Source: Bacillota bacterium (GTDB lineage Bacteria > Bacillota_E > RBS10-35 > JAJYVN01). From it: a DNA stretch of 36,279 bases. The stretch lies in NCBI GenBank assembly GCA_021846605.1, contig JAJZWQ010000007.1, positions 1 through 36,279 on the forward strand, in the 5' to 3' direction. Made by a program: the position numbers and the translations under genes. Positions 22,674 through 31,634 of this stretch are shown piece after piece (the first letter of the stretch is position 1; each line of letters starts with the position of its first letter). The notes beneath the pieces are model-generated. The model searched no databases. It was not told the origin of the DNA and worked only from the letters and a program-made list of their open reading frames with translations.

Positions 22674-22895
22674 CATCCAGTCTGGAGAAGAGTACCCGCG
22701 GTGCCGGCGCAGAGAGGGGACGGACGGTGCAAGTCCCCCTGGGACGCGGGGAAGGTCGCTCCGGTCCGATCACCGCGCGAGCGGCGGGTCCACCCGATAG
22801 CGTGGGTCGAGTCCCGGCCGGCCCCCCGGCCGGGTTTGAAGGTGGTACCGCGGAGATGCCTCCGCCCTTTTGTGGCGCGAGGCATCTTTAACTTT
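22674..22895 (+). promoter_or_regulatory. T-box leader of valS (specifier GUC)
   Basis: T-box RNAs sense uncharged tRNA and control the gene behind them. Seen here: stem-I elements GAAGAGTACC (from 22686), AGAGAG (22711-22716), apical GGTGCAA (22726-22732), a specifier GTC (22755-22757) following GAAG, the T-box sequence AAGGTGGTACCGCGG (22839-22853), and a terminator hairpin whose GATGCC (22855-22860) and GGCATC (22881-22886) arms are followed by TTTAACTTT. GUC is a valine codon, matching valS. The specifier call rests on position, not on a folded model. Confidence 0.88.
22855..22895 (+). terminator. T-box regulated terminator of valS
   Basis: GATGCCTC pairs with GAGGCATC across a 16-base loop, followed by a T-rich stretch. 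Its 5' arm adjoins the T-box sequence, which pairs with part of it in the antiterminator form. Confidence 0.8.
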
Positions 22896-22905
22896 GGGGA
22901 CCGGG

Positions 22906-25563
22906 ATGGTGGGCAGGATGGCGCAGGCGTTGCCGGCGGCGTACGATCCCGCGGACACCGAGGCCCGCATCTATCGGCGCTGGCTCGAGGCGGGGGTCTT
23001 CGCCGCCCCCGCCGATCCGGGGGACCGCCCCCGCTTTGTGATCGTCATGCCCCCGCCCAACGTCACAGGGCGCCTGCACATGGGACACGCCATGGACAAC
23101 GCCCTGCAGGACACCTTTGTGCGCTGGCACCGCATGCGCGGGGACGCGACGCTCTGGGTGCCCGGGACGGACCACGCGGGGATCGCCACGCAGGCGGTGG
23201 TGGAGCGCCGCCTGGCCGCCGCGGGCGAGGACCGGCGGACGCTGGGGCGCGATGCCTTCCTGCAGCGGGTCTGGGCGTGGAAGGCGGAGTACGAGACGGG
23301 GATCGTCGCGCAGTTGCAGCGGTTGGGCTGCTCCTGCGACTGGTCGCGGCAGCGGTTCACGCTCGACCCCGGGCTCTCCCGGGCGGTGGAAGAGGTGTTT
23401 GTGCGCTACCACCGCGAGGGGCTCATCTACCGCGGGGATTACATCGTCAACTGGTGCCCGGGGTGCGGCACCGCCATCTCCGACCTCGAGGTGGAGCACG
23501 CGCCCGAAGCGTCGCTGCTCTATCGCCTCCGGTACCCCCTGGTGGGCGGCGGCGAGTTGGTCATCGCCACGGTGCGGCCGGAGACCATGCTCGGCGACAC
23601 CGCCGTCGCGGTCCACCCCGACGACGCCCGCTACCAGGGGCTGGTGGGGCGCCAGGCCGTCCTGCCGCTGGTCGGACGCCGGATTCCCGTGATTGGCGAC
23701 GCCCACGTGGACCCGGCCTTCGGCACCGGCGCGCTCAAGGTCACCCCGGCCCATGACGCCGACGATGCGGCGATCGCCGGGCGGCATGGCCTGGAGGCCC
23801 GGGCGGTCATCGGCCCCGACGGCCGGCTGACCGCCGACGCCGGACCGGCCTACGCGGGCCTGACGGTGGCGGAGGCGCGCACCGCGGTGGTGGCCGCGCT
23901 GATGGCGGAGGGGGCCCTGGTGGACAGCACACCGTACGAGGCGGCCGTCGGGCGCTGCTCGCGCTGCGGCGCCGTGGTGGAGCCCCTGATCTCCCGGCAA
24001 TGGTTCCTGCGCATGGACGGCCTGGCCCGCGCCGCCGCGGACGCCGTGGAGCGGGGGCAGGTCCGCTTCGTGCCGGACAACTTCACCCGCATCTTCCTCC
24101 AGTGGATGGAACAGGCCCACGACTGGTGCATCAGCCGCCAGATCTGGTGGGGGCACCGCATCCCCGCCTACACGTGCGCGTCATGCGGCCACACCGTGGT
24201 CGCGGCCGACGCCCCGCCTGTGTGTCCGGAGTGCGGAACGCCCGACCCGGCGCGGGACCCCGACGTCCTGGACACGTGGTTCAGTTCCGCCCTGTGGCCG
24301 TTCTCCACCCTGGGATGGCCGGAGCAGTCCGGGCAGTTGGCCGGCTATTACCCCACCGACCTCCTGGTGACCGGCCGGGACATCCTCTTCTTCTGGGTGG
24401 CGCGCATGGTGTTCTCCGGCCTGCACCTGACCGGCCAGGCCCCCTTCCGCACGGTGCTGTTACACGGGTTGGTCCGGGACGCCCAGGGCCGGAAGATGAG
24501 CAAGTCCCTGGGCAACGGCATCGACCCCCTGGAGATCATCGACCGCTATGGCGCCGACGCCCTCCGCCTGACGCTGCTGGTGGGGATCGCGCCCGGCAAC
24601 GACACGCGCTTCTCCGCGGACAAGATTGAGGGCAGCCAGCGCTTCTGCAACAAGCTGTGGAACGCGGCGCGCTTCGTGCTGGCGGCCCTGGAGGACCAGA
24701 CCCCGGCCCCGGCCCTCCCGGCGCTGGCCGACCGCTGGCTGGCCAGCCGGATGGCGCGGGCGGCCGCCGAGGCCACCGCGGCGTTGGAGCGGCTCGACGC
24801 CGGCCAGGCGCTGGCGGGTCTGCAGGGCTTTGTCTGGGAGGAGTTCTGCGACTGGTACCTGGAGGCGGCCAAGGTTGCGCTGGCCGCGGGCGGGGAGGCG
24901 GCGTCCGCCGCGCGCGGCAACCTCCTGGCCGGGCTCTCCGGGATCCTGCGCCTCCTGCACCCCTTCCTCCCGTTCGTTACCGAAGAGATCTGGGGACGCC
25001 TGCCCGGTGCGGAGTCCGCCCCGCTCCTGGCCGTCAGCCCCTGGCCGGCCGCCGACGAATGGCCGGCCGACGTAGAGGCCGAGCGCGAGTTCGAAGTGCT
25101 GCGGCAGGTGGTCGGCGCGGTGCGCTCCCTGCGCGCCGAACTCCGTGTGCCGCCCGCGGCGCGCGTGTCCGTCCTGGTCCACGGCGGCGCCTCTGAAGCG
25201 GTGATCGCCGCCAATGCCGGACTCCTCGGCGCCCTGGCCCGGGTGGGCCGCCTGGTCCGGCGCCCGGTGGCGCCCGGCGAGCGCTGTGCGCTGGCTGTGG
25301 TGGGGGCGGGCATTCAGGTGGGCATCCTGGCCGACGACGCCGTGGACCTGGCGGCGGAGGGCGGGCGGTTGCGCAAGGAGTTGGACTCGGTGCGCGGGGA
25401 ATTGGAGCGGATGGGCGCCCGTCTGGCCAACCCCGCCTTCCGCACCCGGGCCCGTCCCGAGGTCGTCGCGCGGGAGGAGGCGCGCCAGGCCACGCTGGAG
25501 GCCGCCCGCATCCGCCTGGAGGCCCGGGTGGCCCAGGTGGAGGGGCGTGAGGGTCCGGTCTGA
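22906..25563 (+). CDS. valS: Valyl-tRNA synthetase
   Basis: Class I synthetase charging tRNA-Val. The 885-residue protein has the HIGH motif as HMGH (58-61), PGTDHAG, an editing domain with RPETMLGDTAVAVHP, zinc-binding CSRCG and CASCG...CPECG clusters, WWGHRIPAY, the KMSKS motif (530-534) and a C-terminal coiled coil (LRKELDSVRGELERMGARL). Length is typical. ATG 22906 follows GGGGACCGGG; ATG 22918 is an alternative that loses only MVGR. Expression is under the T-box. Confidence 0.97.
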   Translation: MVGRMAQALPAAYDPADTEARIYRRWLEAGVFAAPADPGDRPRFVIVMPPPNVTGRLHMGHAMDNALQDTFVRWHRMRGDATLWVPGTDHAGIATQAVVERRLAAAGEDRRTLGRDAFLQRVWAWKAEYETGIVAQLQRLGCSCDWSRQRFTLDPGLSRAVEEVFVRYHREGLIYRGDYIVNWCPGCGTAISDLEVEHAPEASLLYRLRYPLVGGGELVIATVRPETMLGDTAVAVHPDDARYQGLVGRQAVLPLVGRRIPVIGDAHVDPAFGTGALKVTPAHDADDAAIAGRHGLEARAVIGPDGRLTADAGPAYAGLTVAEARTAVVAALMAEGALVDSTPYEAAVGRCSRCGAVVEPLISRQWFLRMDGLARAAADAVERGQVRFVPDNFTRIFLQWMEQAHDWCISRQIWWGHRIPAYTCASCGHTVVAADAPPVCPECGTPDPARDPDVLDTWFSSALWPFSTLGWPEQSGQLAGYYPTDLLVTGRDILFFWVARMVFSGLHLTGQAPFRTVLLHGLVRDAQGRKMSKSLGNGIDPLEIIDRYGADALRLTLLVGIAPGNDTRFSADKIEGSQRFCNKLWNAARFVLAALEDQTPAPALPALADRWLASRMARAAAEATAALERLDAGQALAGLQGFVWEEFCDWYLEAAKVALAAGGEAASAARGNLLAGLSGILRLLHPFLPFVTEEIWGRLPGAESAPLLAVSPWPAADEWPADVEAEREFEVLRQVVGAVRSLRAELRVPPAARVSVLVHGGASEAVIAANAGLLGALARVGRLVRRPVAPGERCALAVVGAGIQVGILADDAVDLAAEGGRLRKELDSVRGELERMGARLANPAFRTRARPEVVAREEARQATLEAARIRLEARVAQVEGREGPV

Positions 25564-25573
25564 GGGGGTCGCG

Positions 25574-25883
25574 CTAGCGCGCCTCCACCTCGATGCGCCG
25601 CCAGGCCCGCGGCGCCGCCGCGCGGACCGGGACAACGCAGCAACGCGGTCACGGTAGTCGGGACAAAACGCGCGCGGATCGTCTCTGCGGACAGGGTGAG
25701 GGTCCGGCGCACCAGGCCGCTGACCTCCAGCCGGTAGGTGGCCGCGTCCACGTGTGGGACGTCCCCGTGGGAGCGCACAAAGAGCCGGTCGACAGGCGTC
25801 GCGTAGTGGGCACGCAGGGCCGCGGGCGACGCGTCTGCCGCGCCGGGACGGGCCTGGGTGGCCGCCTCCCTCGGGCTCGCCAT
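25574..25883 (-). pseudogene. Deleted sulfite-oxidase-like molybdopterin oxidoreductase
   Basis: From ATG 25883 (GGAGGG upstream) the minus strand reads TPVDRLFVRSHGDVPHVDAATYRLEVSGLVRRTLTLS...RFVPTTVTALLRCPG, the N-terminus of the sulfite oxidase/MsrP-like fold (xELFFVRNH...YRLxVxGLV...VTATLQCAGNRR). The frame then fails, and another frame gives APRAWRRIEVEAR and a stop (25574-25576), which resembles the end of the Mo-co dimerisation domain. An internal deletion joining the two ends is the simplest reading. Without the cofactor domain no activity is expected. Confidence 0.6.
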
Positions 25884-26296
25884 GGGACATCCCTCCACCC
25901 TGACAGTGTGTTCCGCGCGGCGCGCCCTTATGGACGGCCAGACGTTCGCGCGGGATGGACACAGCTGGGGGGAATGGGATAGATTGGGCAACGGACGGAC
26001 GACAGAGCGTGGCATAAAACAGGGGATTGCCTGCGCGGGTTGGGGGGGAGTGGGCGGTTCCTGTCGAATTACGCATCGGTGGCACGTTGGCGGTTGGATC
26101 CCACGGCAAGTAGGCTCAGGGGTTGGAGACCACATCGGCCGGACGGCACCATGCCGTCCCCGGCAGCGTGGCTGTCCGTATGCGACGCCGGCACCTCCCC
26201 TCTGCGGTTTGCTGGGTCCCCGCCGGGTATGCCGCTCTCGGTGGCCGTCTTCCCCCCGATGACGGTCGGCGGGCCGGTGCGGTGGGGGGGGACGCG
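25884..26296. other. 413-base gap before radC
   Basis: No recognised gene. The radC frame is open to ATG 26123, but that extension is unconserved. It includes an AT-richer patch (about 25970-26030, with GGGATAGATTGGGC and GGCATAAAACAGGGG) where a radC promoter could lie, though no good -35/-10 pair was found. Confidence 0.45.
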
Positions 26297-27013
26297 GTGG
26301 GCGGTGCGGGGCGATCGGGAAACCGGATTCAGGACTGGCCCGAGTCCGAGCGTCCCCGCGAGCGGTTGCTGCGCCTGGGGGTCTCAGCGCTTTCGGACGC
26401 CGAACTGCTGGGCCTGCTCCTGCGCCACGGGCGCGGAGGTAGAAGCGCCGTCGACCTGGGGCGAGAGGTCCTCGCCCTCGGCGGACAGGACGGGTTGGGC
26501 GGCCTGGGGCGGGCGACCGCGGAGGAGTTGGGGGCGGTCCCGGGGATCGGGGTCGCCAAGGCCGCCGCGGTGCTGGCCGGACTGGAACTCGGCCGTCGGG
26601 CGGCCGTTAGCGTACCTGTGCGCCCCAGCCGCCTGCGGGGGCCCGAGGACGCGGCGGGGTTGTTGATGTCCCAGTTGGGCGGGCAGGACCGCGAGCGGTT
26701 CGTGGTCCTGCTGCTGGACAGCAAGCACGGGCTTCTGGCGACGGAGACGGTTGCGGTGGGCGGTTTGGACCATGTGCCCGCGGATCCGCGTGAGGTCTTC
26801 AAGCCGGCGATCCGGAGGAGCGCAGCGGCGGTGATCGTTGCCCATAACCACCCCAGCGGGGATCCCGAGCCCAGCCGACAGGATCTGGCCCTGACGGAAC
26901 GGCTGGTGGGTGCCGGGCGACTCTTGGGCGTACCGGTCCTGGACCACATCATCATCGGTTGCGGACGGTACGTGAGCCTGGCGGCGACCGGATTGGTCGC
27001 GTTCGAGCGGTAG
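26297..27013 (+). CDS. radC: RadC/JAB-domain protein
   Basis: The 238-residue protein has the RadC layout: [35 protein letters not shown], a helix-hairpin-helix ([23 protein letters not shown]) and a JAMM metal site, H183-N-H185-PSG...S193-D196 ([15 protein letters not shown]). Despite its name the family is not proven to act in DNA repair; a metallopeptidase or nuclease role is debated. GTG 26297 is chosen for a G-rich site just before it and because conserved sequence begins 10 residues later. mreB follows after 37 bases, the common radC-mreBCD order. Confidence 0.9.
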   Translation: MGGAGRSGNRIQDWPESERPRERLLRLGVSALSDAELLGLLLRHGRGGRSAVDLGREVLALGGQDGLGGLGRATAEELGAVPGIGVAKAAAVLAGLELGRRAAVSVPVRPSRLRGPEDAAGLLMSQLGGQDRERFVVLLLDSKHGLLATETVAVGGLDHVPADPREVFKPAIRRSAAAVIVAHNHPSGDPEPSRQDLALTERLVGAGRLLGVPVLDHIIIGCGRYVSLAATGLVAFER

Positions 27014-27050
27014 GGCTGAAGGAGCAGGGGGCTCTGGGGGGATGTGGAGC

Positions 27051-28064
27051 ATGTCTCGGGATATGGGCATCGATCTGGGTACGGCCAACACGCTGGTCTA
27101 TGTGCGGGGTAAGGGGATCGTGTTGCAGGAACCGTCGGTGGTCGCCATGCGCAGCGACTCGCCCCAGCCGGTGGCGGTGGGCTTGGACGCCAAGCGGATG
27201 ATCGGTCGGACCCCCGGCAACATCATGGCCATCCGGCCGATGAAGGACGGGGTCATCGCCGACTTCGACATCACCCAGGCGATGCTGCGGCACTTCATCG
27301 TCAAGGCCACCCGCAAGCGGGGGCTGTTCAAGCCGCGCGTGGTGATCTGCGTGCCGTCGGGGGTCACGGCGGTCGAGCGGCGTGCGGTCGTGGACGCCGC
27401 GTTGCAGGCCGGCGCCCGGGACGCCTACACCATCGACGAACCGATGGCGGCGGCCATCGGGGCGGGGTTGCCCGTACATGAGCCGACGGGCAGCATGGTG
27501 GTCGACATCGGCGGCGGCACCACGGAGGTGGCGGTGATCTCGCTGGGCGGGGTCGTTACCCCCCGCTCGATCCGGGTGGCCGGTGACGAGATGGATGTAG
27601 CGGTCGCGAACTACGTGAAGCGCACCTACAACCTGGCCATCGGCGAGCGTACGGCCGAGGACGTGAAGATCGCCATCGGTTCGGCGTTCCCGGTCAACGA
27701 CGACGAGACCCTGGAGATCCGCGGGCGCGACCTGGTCAGCGGATTGCCCAAGAATCGGTTCCTGACCGGGGCCGAGGTGCGCCAGGCGTTGCAGGAGCCG
27801 GTGGGGGCCATCATCGATGCCATCCGCTACACCCTGGAGTTCACCCCGCCCGAACTGGCCGCCGACATCATGGACCGCGGCATCGTGATGACCGGCGGCG
27901 GATCCCTGCTCAAGGGCCTGGACCGCAAGGTGGCCGAGCAGACGGGGATGCCGGTGATGGTCTCCGACGAGCCGTTGCTGTGCGTGGCCAAGGGGACCGG
28001 ACGCATGGTGGAGGACCTCGAACAGTTGCGTCACGTGTTGCAGACCCCCAAGCGTCTGGCGTAA
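27051..28064 (+). CDS. mreB: Rod-shape protein MreB (actin fold)
   Basis: Cytoskeletal ATPase that positions peptidoglycan synthesis in rod-shaped cells. The 337-residue protein has the actin-fold phosphate-1 loop [13 protein letters not shown], phosphate-2 [16 protein letters not shown], adenosine motif [10 protein letters not shown] and [15 protein letters not shown] 27051 is preferred over ATG 27042 because the G-run is adjacent to the latter. It opens the mreB-mreC-mreD-pbp2 elongation operon. Confidence 0.97.
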   Translation: MSRDMGIDLGTANTLVYVRGKGIVLQEPSVVAMRSDSPQPVAVGLDAKRMIGRTPGNIMAIRPMKDGVIADFDITQAMLRHFIVKATRKRGLFKPRVVICVPSGVTAVERRAVVDAALQAGARDAYTIDEPMAAAIGAGLPVHEPTGSMVVDIGGGTTEVAVISLGGVVTPRSIRVAGDEMDVAVANYVKRTYNLAIGERTAEDVKIAIGSAFPVNDDETLEIRGRDLVSGLPKNRFLTGAEVRQALQEPVGAIIDAIRYTLEFTPPELAADIMDRGIVMTGGGSLLKGLDRKVAEQTGMPVMVSDEPLLCVAKGTGRMVEDLEQLRHVLQTPKRLA

Positions 28065-28098
28065 GGGGGGGGCGGGCTGCCGGGGGAGGGAGGGGCCC

Positions 28099-28950
28099 GT
28101 GCGTTCTCTGTTGGGTCGCCGCCTTTGGGCCATGGCCGGCGGCACGGTGGTGCTCGTGATCCTCGCGGGCGCCACCGCCAAGCCGGGCGGGTTGGCGCGC
28201 CCGGCCGCCGCCCTGGAGGCCGCCATCGGTCCCGTCGAGCGGGCCACCACCGCGATCTGGCAGGCCGGGACCGTCCTCACCAAGGGGGTCACGGGTCTGT
28301 GGTCGCTCGACGCGCAGAACGCGCGCCTGCGCGCGGAGGTGCGGCAGTACCGGTCCGAGCTGACGCGGCAGGCCGCCCTCCAGGCCCAGGTCCAGCAACT
28401 CACGGGCATGGTGCAACTCCAGGGGGCGGCGCGCCACGGGGGGTTGGGGACCGGGATCCCGGCCCTGGTGATCGCCCGAAGCCCCAGCGGCTGGTTCCAC
28501 TCGGTGGTCATCAACCGCGGGAGCGCCAACGGCGTCCAGGCCGGAATGGTGGCCCTGACCGGCTCCGGCCTGGTGGGTGTGGTGGAACCGGGTGTCGGCC
28601 GGACCACGGCCCAGGTCATGCTGCTGACCAATCCCAACTTCGGCGTCGGCGTGAGCGTTGATCAGAACGCCGGCATCGAGGGGGTGGCCAGCGGACAGCT
28701 GGGCACCACCGCCCTGACCGCGACCTTCTTCTCCCCCACCGCCGACGTGCAGGTCGGCGACACCCTGGTGACGTCCGGCCTCACGACCCCCGGGGTGGGA
28801 GGCGGCTTTCCGGCCGGGCTGCCCGTCGGCCGAGTGGTGCAGGTGACCAGTGGCGACTCCGGCCTGGCCCGCCAGGCGGTGGTCCAACCCGTGGCCCAAC
28901 TGCAGAGCCTGCGCGACATCCTCCTGCTCCCGGCGGCGAGCAGCGGTTGA
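28099..28950 (+). CDS. mreC: Rod-shape protein MreC
   Basis: Bitopic elongasome scaffold. The 283-residue protein has an N-terminal anchor (about 8-27), a helical coiled coil (about 60-110; LDAQNARLRAEVRQYRSELTRQA) and the MreC beta domain (ALVIARSPSGWFHSVVINRGSANGVQAGM, LTNPNFGVGVSVD, GDTLVTSGL...FPAGLPVGRVVQV). GTG 28099 follows GGGAGGGAGGGGCCC. Its stop overlaps the TTG start of mreD. Confidence 0.95.
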   Translation: MRSLLGRRLWAMAGGTVVLVILAGATAKPGGLARPAAALEAAIGPVERATTAIWQAGTVLTKGVTGLWSLDAQNARLRAEVRQYRSELTRQAALQAQVQQLTGMVQLQGAARHGGLGTGIPALVIARSPSGWFHSVVINRGSANGVQAGMVALTGSGLVGVVEPGVGRTTAQVMLLTNPNFGVGVSVDQNAGIEGVASGQLGTTALTATFFSPTADVQVGDTLVTSGLTTPGVGGGFPAGLPVGRVVQVTSGDSGLARQAVVQPVAQLQSLRDILLLPAASSG

Positions 28951-29447
28951 GGTTCCTGGCCGGACTGGTGGGCCTGCTGGTCCTGGTCGGGGTGCAGGGG
29001 GCCCTGGCGCCCCACCTGCGCGTCCTGGGTGTCATGCCGGACCTCCCCTTGGTGGCCGTCCTCGTGGTCGCCCTGCGTGCGGGGCCCGTGCGCGGGGTGG
29101 TCTGGGGCGTGGTGGCCGGCGCCCTGCTGGACCTGCTGAACGCCGCCCACATCGGCCTGTTCGCCTTGGCGGGTGGGGCCGCCGGATGGCTGTGCGGCGA
29201 GGCGATGCTGCGTATCGATCCGGCGCCAGCCGGTGTGCGCTGGGCCGTGACGACGGCCGGTGCCGCGCTCTACGGGGGCACAGTGTTGTTCGGGCTCCTG
29301 GTGCTGGGCCACTCCGCGGCGTACGTACCGGGCCTCTGGCGCCACGCGGCCATCGCCGCGCCGTATGACGGGCTGCTGGCCACCCTGGCGTACGGGATCA
29401 TCGAGACGGGCGCCCGCCGGTGGCGCACGATCCGCGGACGGCGCTGA
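28947..29447 (+). CDS. mreD: Rod-shape protein MreD
   Basis: The 166-residue protein is almost wholly hydrophobic, with about five helices and the family pattern HLRVLGVMPDLPLVAVLVVALRAGP...GVVAGALLDLL. TTG 28947 overlaps the mreC stop as TTGA, which implies coupled translation. Position and topology make the assignment firm despite weak sequence motifs. Confidence 0.9.
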   Translation: MRFLAGLVGLLVLVGVQGALAPHLRVLGVMPDLPLVAVLVVALRAGPVRGVVWGVVAGALLDLLNAAHIGLFALAGGAAGWLCGEAMLRIDPAPAGVRWAVTTAGAALYGGTVLFGLLVLGHSAAYVPGLWRHAAIAAPYDGLLATLAYGIIETGARRWRTIRGRR

Positions 29448-29466
29448 GCAGGGGAGGGCGGTCGGG

Positions 29467-31551
29467 CTGGACGGCGTCTTCGAGCGAGATCTGACCTACG
29501 TGCGGCGCAAGGCCTGGGCGGCCGGCATCCTCTTCGGCCTCCTGCTGACCGCCATCGTCGGACGGATGTGGCAGTTGCAGGTCAAGCGGGGCGCGTACTT
29601 CTACGCGCAGGCCCGGACCCAGGCCGTCCGCCTGGTCCAGATCGCCGCCCCGCGGGGCGAGATCCTGAGCGCTGGCGGGGCCGTCCTGGCCGAGGAGGTG
29701 CCGTCGTTCGCCGCGACGCTGTCCTACACGGTCCAGCCCCCGTCGTCGGCCGAGGTGCAACTGCTGGCGAGCATCCTGCAGATCCCGGCTTCGACCATCA
29801 ACAAGGCGGTGCAGACGTTGCAGACGGGCGGCGTGCTCACGCCCCTGGTGCTGCGCGCCGACCTCTCTGCGGCGCAGTACACCAGCCTGGTGGAGCACAC
29901 CGCCCAGCTCCCCGGGGTCAAGGTGGTGGCGCAGGCCACCCGGGTCTATCCGGGAATCCCCGGAGCCTCCGACCCGGGGCAGGAACTGGCTGCCAACCTC
30001 ATCGGCTACGTGCGGGCGGGGACCGTCCCCGGCTCGCTGACCGGCGCCGAGGGCATCGAGTTCAGCTACAACAGCATCGCGCTCCCCGGGGGGGGGCACG
30101 CCGGGCTGGCGGGGACGCCCGGCGAGGACCTCGTGCAGCTCAACAACAGCGGCTACCCTGTGCATACCGTCCAGGTGCGGGCCCCACAGGCGGGCGACAA
30201 CGTCGTCCTGACCATCGACGCCAAGCTGCAGGCCGTCCTCCAGCACGCCCTGAACCGGCAGCTGGTCGCGCTCCGCTCCCGCAGCTTCTCGGGGGAGGGC
30301 GGGCCCTATCCCCAGGCGTACTCCGGCGGGGCCGTCGTGATCGATGTCCGCACCGGGGCGATCCTGGCCGCCGCCAGTGAGCCGACCGTCAACCCCAACG
30401 CCTTCGCCCAGGCGGCCCAGGCGCAGCCGGGAAGCGCCACCGCCCAGTCCTTCGCCGCCCAATTTCAGAAGTGGTCGACCTCCTCCCTGCACCCCTTCAT
30501 CGATCGCGTCCTGGGGCAAGCCGTGGCGCCCGGATCCACCTTCAAGCCCATCACCACGATTGCGGCGCTGGAGCAGGGTACGATCACCCCGCAGCAACGC
30601 CTACCCTGCCCGCCGCAGATCAGCCTGGGCAACGGGAACATCCTTACGAACTGGATCCCCGTGTTCGACGGCAACCTGGACCTCAACGAGGCCATGGCGA
30701 TGTCTTGCGACACATACTTTTACAAGGTCGGGGCGGCGACGGGCATCAGCGCCATCGACCGGGTGGCCACCGAGTTCGGCTTGGGGCAGTTGACCGGCCA
30801 GGACGACCTCTACGGGGAGGTCGCCGGCACGCTCTCGTCGCCGACCGAGGCCGCCACACTCGGTCAGGTGTGGAACCAGGCTGTCGTCATGCAGAGCGCG
30901 ATCGGCCAAGGTTACAGCGCCTTCACCCTCCTGCAGATGGCCGACTTCGTCGCGGCCCTGGCCAACGGCGGCACCCTCTGGAGGCCGTACTTCGTCAGCG
31001 CCATCCAGTCGCCGGTGGGCAGGGTTGTCTGGCAGCAGAAGCCCAAGGTCACCCGGCAGATCCCGCTCAGCCCGTCCATCGTGAGCGCGGTGCACCAGGC
31101 CATGACGACCGTGACCCAGATCAATCCCGCGTGGTACAACTACGGCGCGGTGCAGGACTTCGGGACCGGCTACTGGGCCTTCTACGGCTTCACGGCGGAG
31201 ACCCAGAAGTACCTGGGGCAGGCCATCACCGTGGCGGGCAAGACCGGCACGGCGCAGTTGGGCGGCTCGCAGACCCCGGACGGCTGGTGGATCTCCTACG
31301 CCCCGGCCAACAACCCGCAGATCGCGGTCGTCGTGCGCACCGATCACAGCAATGAGGGCTTTGTCGGCGGGGCGCCGATCGCCCGCGAGGTCTACGACTA
31401 CTACTTCGGCCTGGACCGGGCCATGTGGAAGGCGGGGGCGGCGAACCAGATCATTCCCGCCGCCGTGCAGCAGTATTTTGGACAGACGACGCATTATCCG
31501 TCCTGGTGGGGGCCGCCGCCAGCCGCCCCCGCCACCAAGAGCGGCACCTGA
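29467..31551 (+). CDS. Penicillin-binding protein 2 (elongation transpeptidase)
   Basis: Class B PBP that cross-links new peptidoglycan with the Rod complex. The 694-residue protein has one anchor helix (about 19-37), a pedestal domain (VQIAAPRGEILSAGG, GAEGIEFSYNSIALPG) and the transpeptidase motifs S357-x2-K360 (GSTFK), S413-C-D and K592-T-G. No ATG, GTG or TTG fits near the start: CTG 29467 lies 8 bases after GGGGAGGG, whereas GTG 29500 lacks a site and would lose 11 residues. The start is therefore uncertain. The product is known as PbpA/MrdA or PBP2. Confidence 0.92.
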   Translation: MDGVFERDLTYVRRKAWAAGILFGLLLTAIVGRMWQLQVKRGAYFYAQARTQAVRLVQIAAPRGEILSAGGAVLAEEVPSFAATLSYTVQPPSSAEVQLLASILQIPASTINKAVQTLQTGGVLTPLVLRADLSAAQYTSLVEHTAQLPGVKVVAQATRVYPGIPGASDPGQELAANLIGYVRAGTVPGSLTGAEGIEFSYNSIALPGGGHAGLAGTPGEDLVQLNNSGYPVHTVQVRAPQAGDNVVLTIDAKLQAVLQHALNRQLVALRSRSFSGEGGPYPQAYSGGAVVIDVRTGAILAAASEPTVNPNAFAQAAQAQPGSATAQSFAAQFQKWSTSSLHPFIDRVLGQAVAPGSTFKPITTIAALEQGTITPQQRLPCPPQISLGNGNILTNWIPVFDGNLDLNEAMAMSCDTYFYKVGAATGISAIDRVATEFGLGQLTGQDDLYGEVAGTLSSPTEAATLGQVWNQAVVMQSAIGQGYSAFTLLQMADFVAALANGGTLWRPYFVSAIQSPVGRVVWQQKPKVTRQIPLSPSIVSAVHQAMTTVTQINPAWYNYGAVQDFGTGYWAFYGFTAETQKYLGQAITVAGKTGTAQLGGSQTPDGWWISYAPANNPQIAVVVRTDHSNEGFVGGAPIAREVYDYYFGLDRAMWKAGAANQIIPAAVQQYFGQTTHYPSWWGPPPAAPATKSGT

Positions 31552-31567
31552 GACCGGTGCGCGGTGC

Positions 31568-31597
31568 TTGGCCAGTCACGACCCGGGCTCCTATACT
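31568..31597 (+). promoter_or_regulatory. Promoter of the citrate synthase gene
   Basis: -35 TTGGCC (31568-31573), 18-base spacer, -10 TATACT (31592-31597). It separates the gene from the mre-pbp2 operon before it. Confidence 0.6.
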
Positions 31598-31634
31598 GAG
31601 GTGGAGTGGCGGCCAAACTGCGGGGAGGCGTCCG

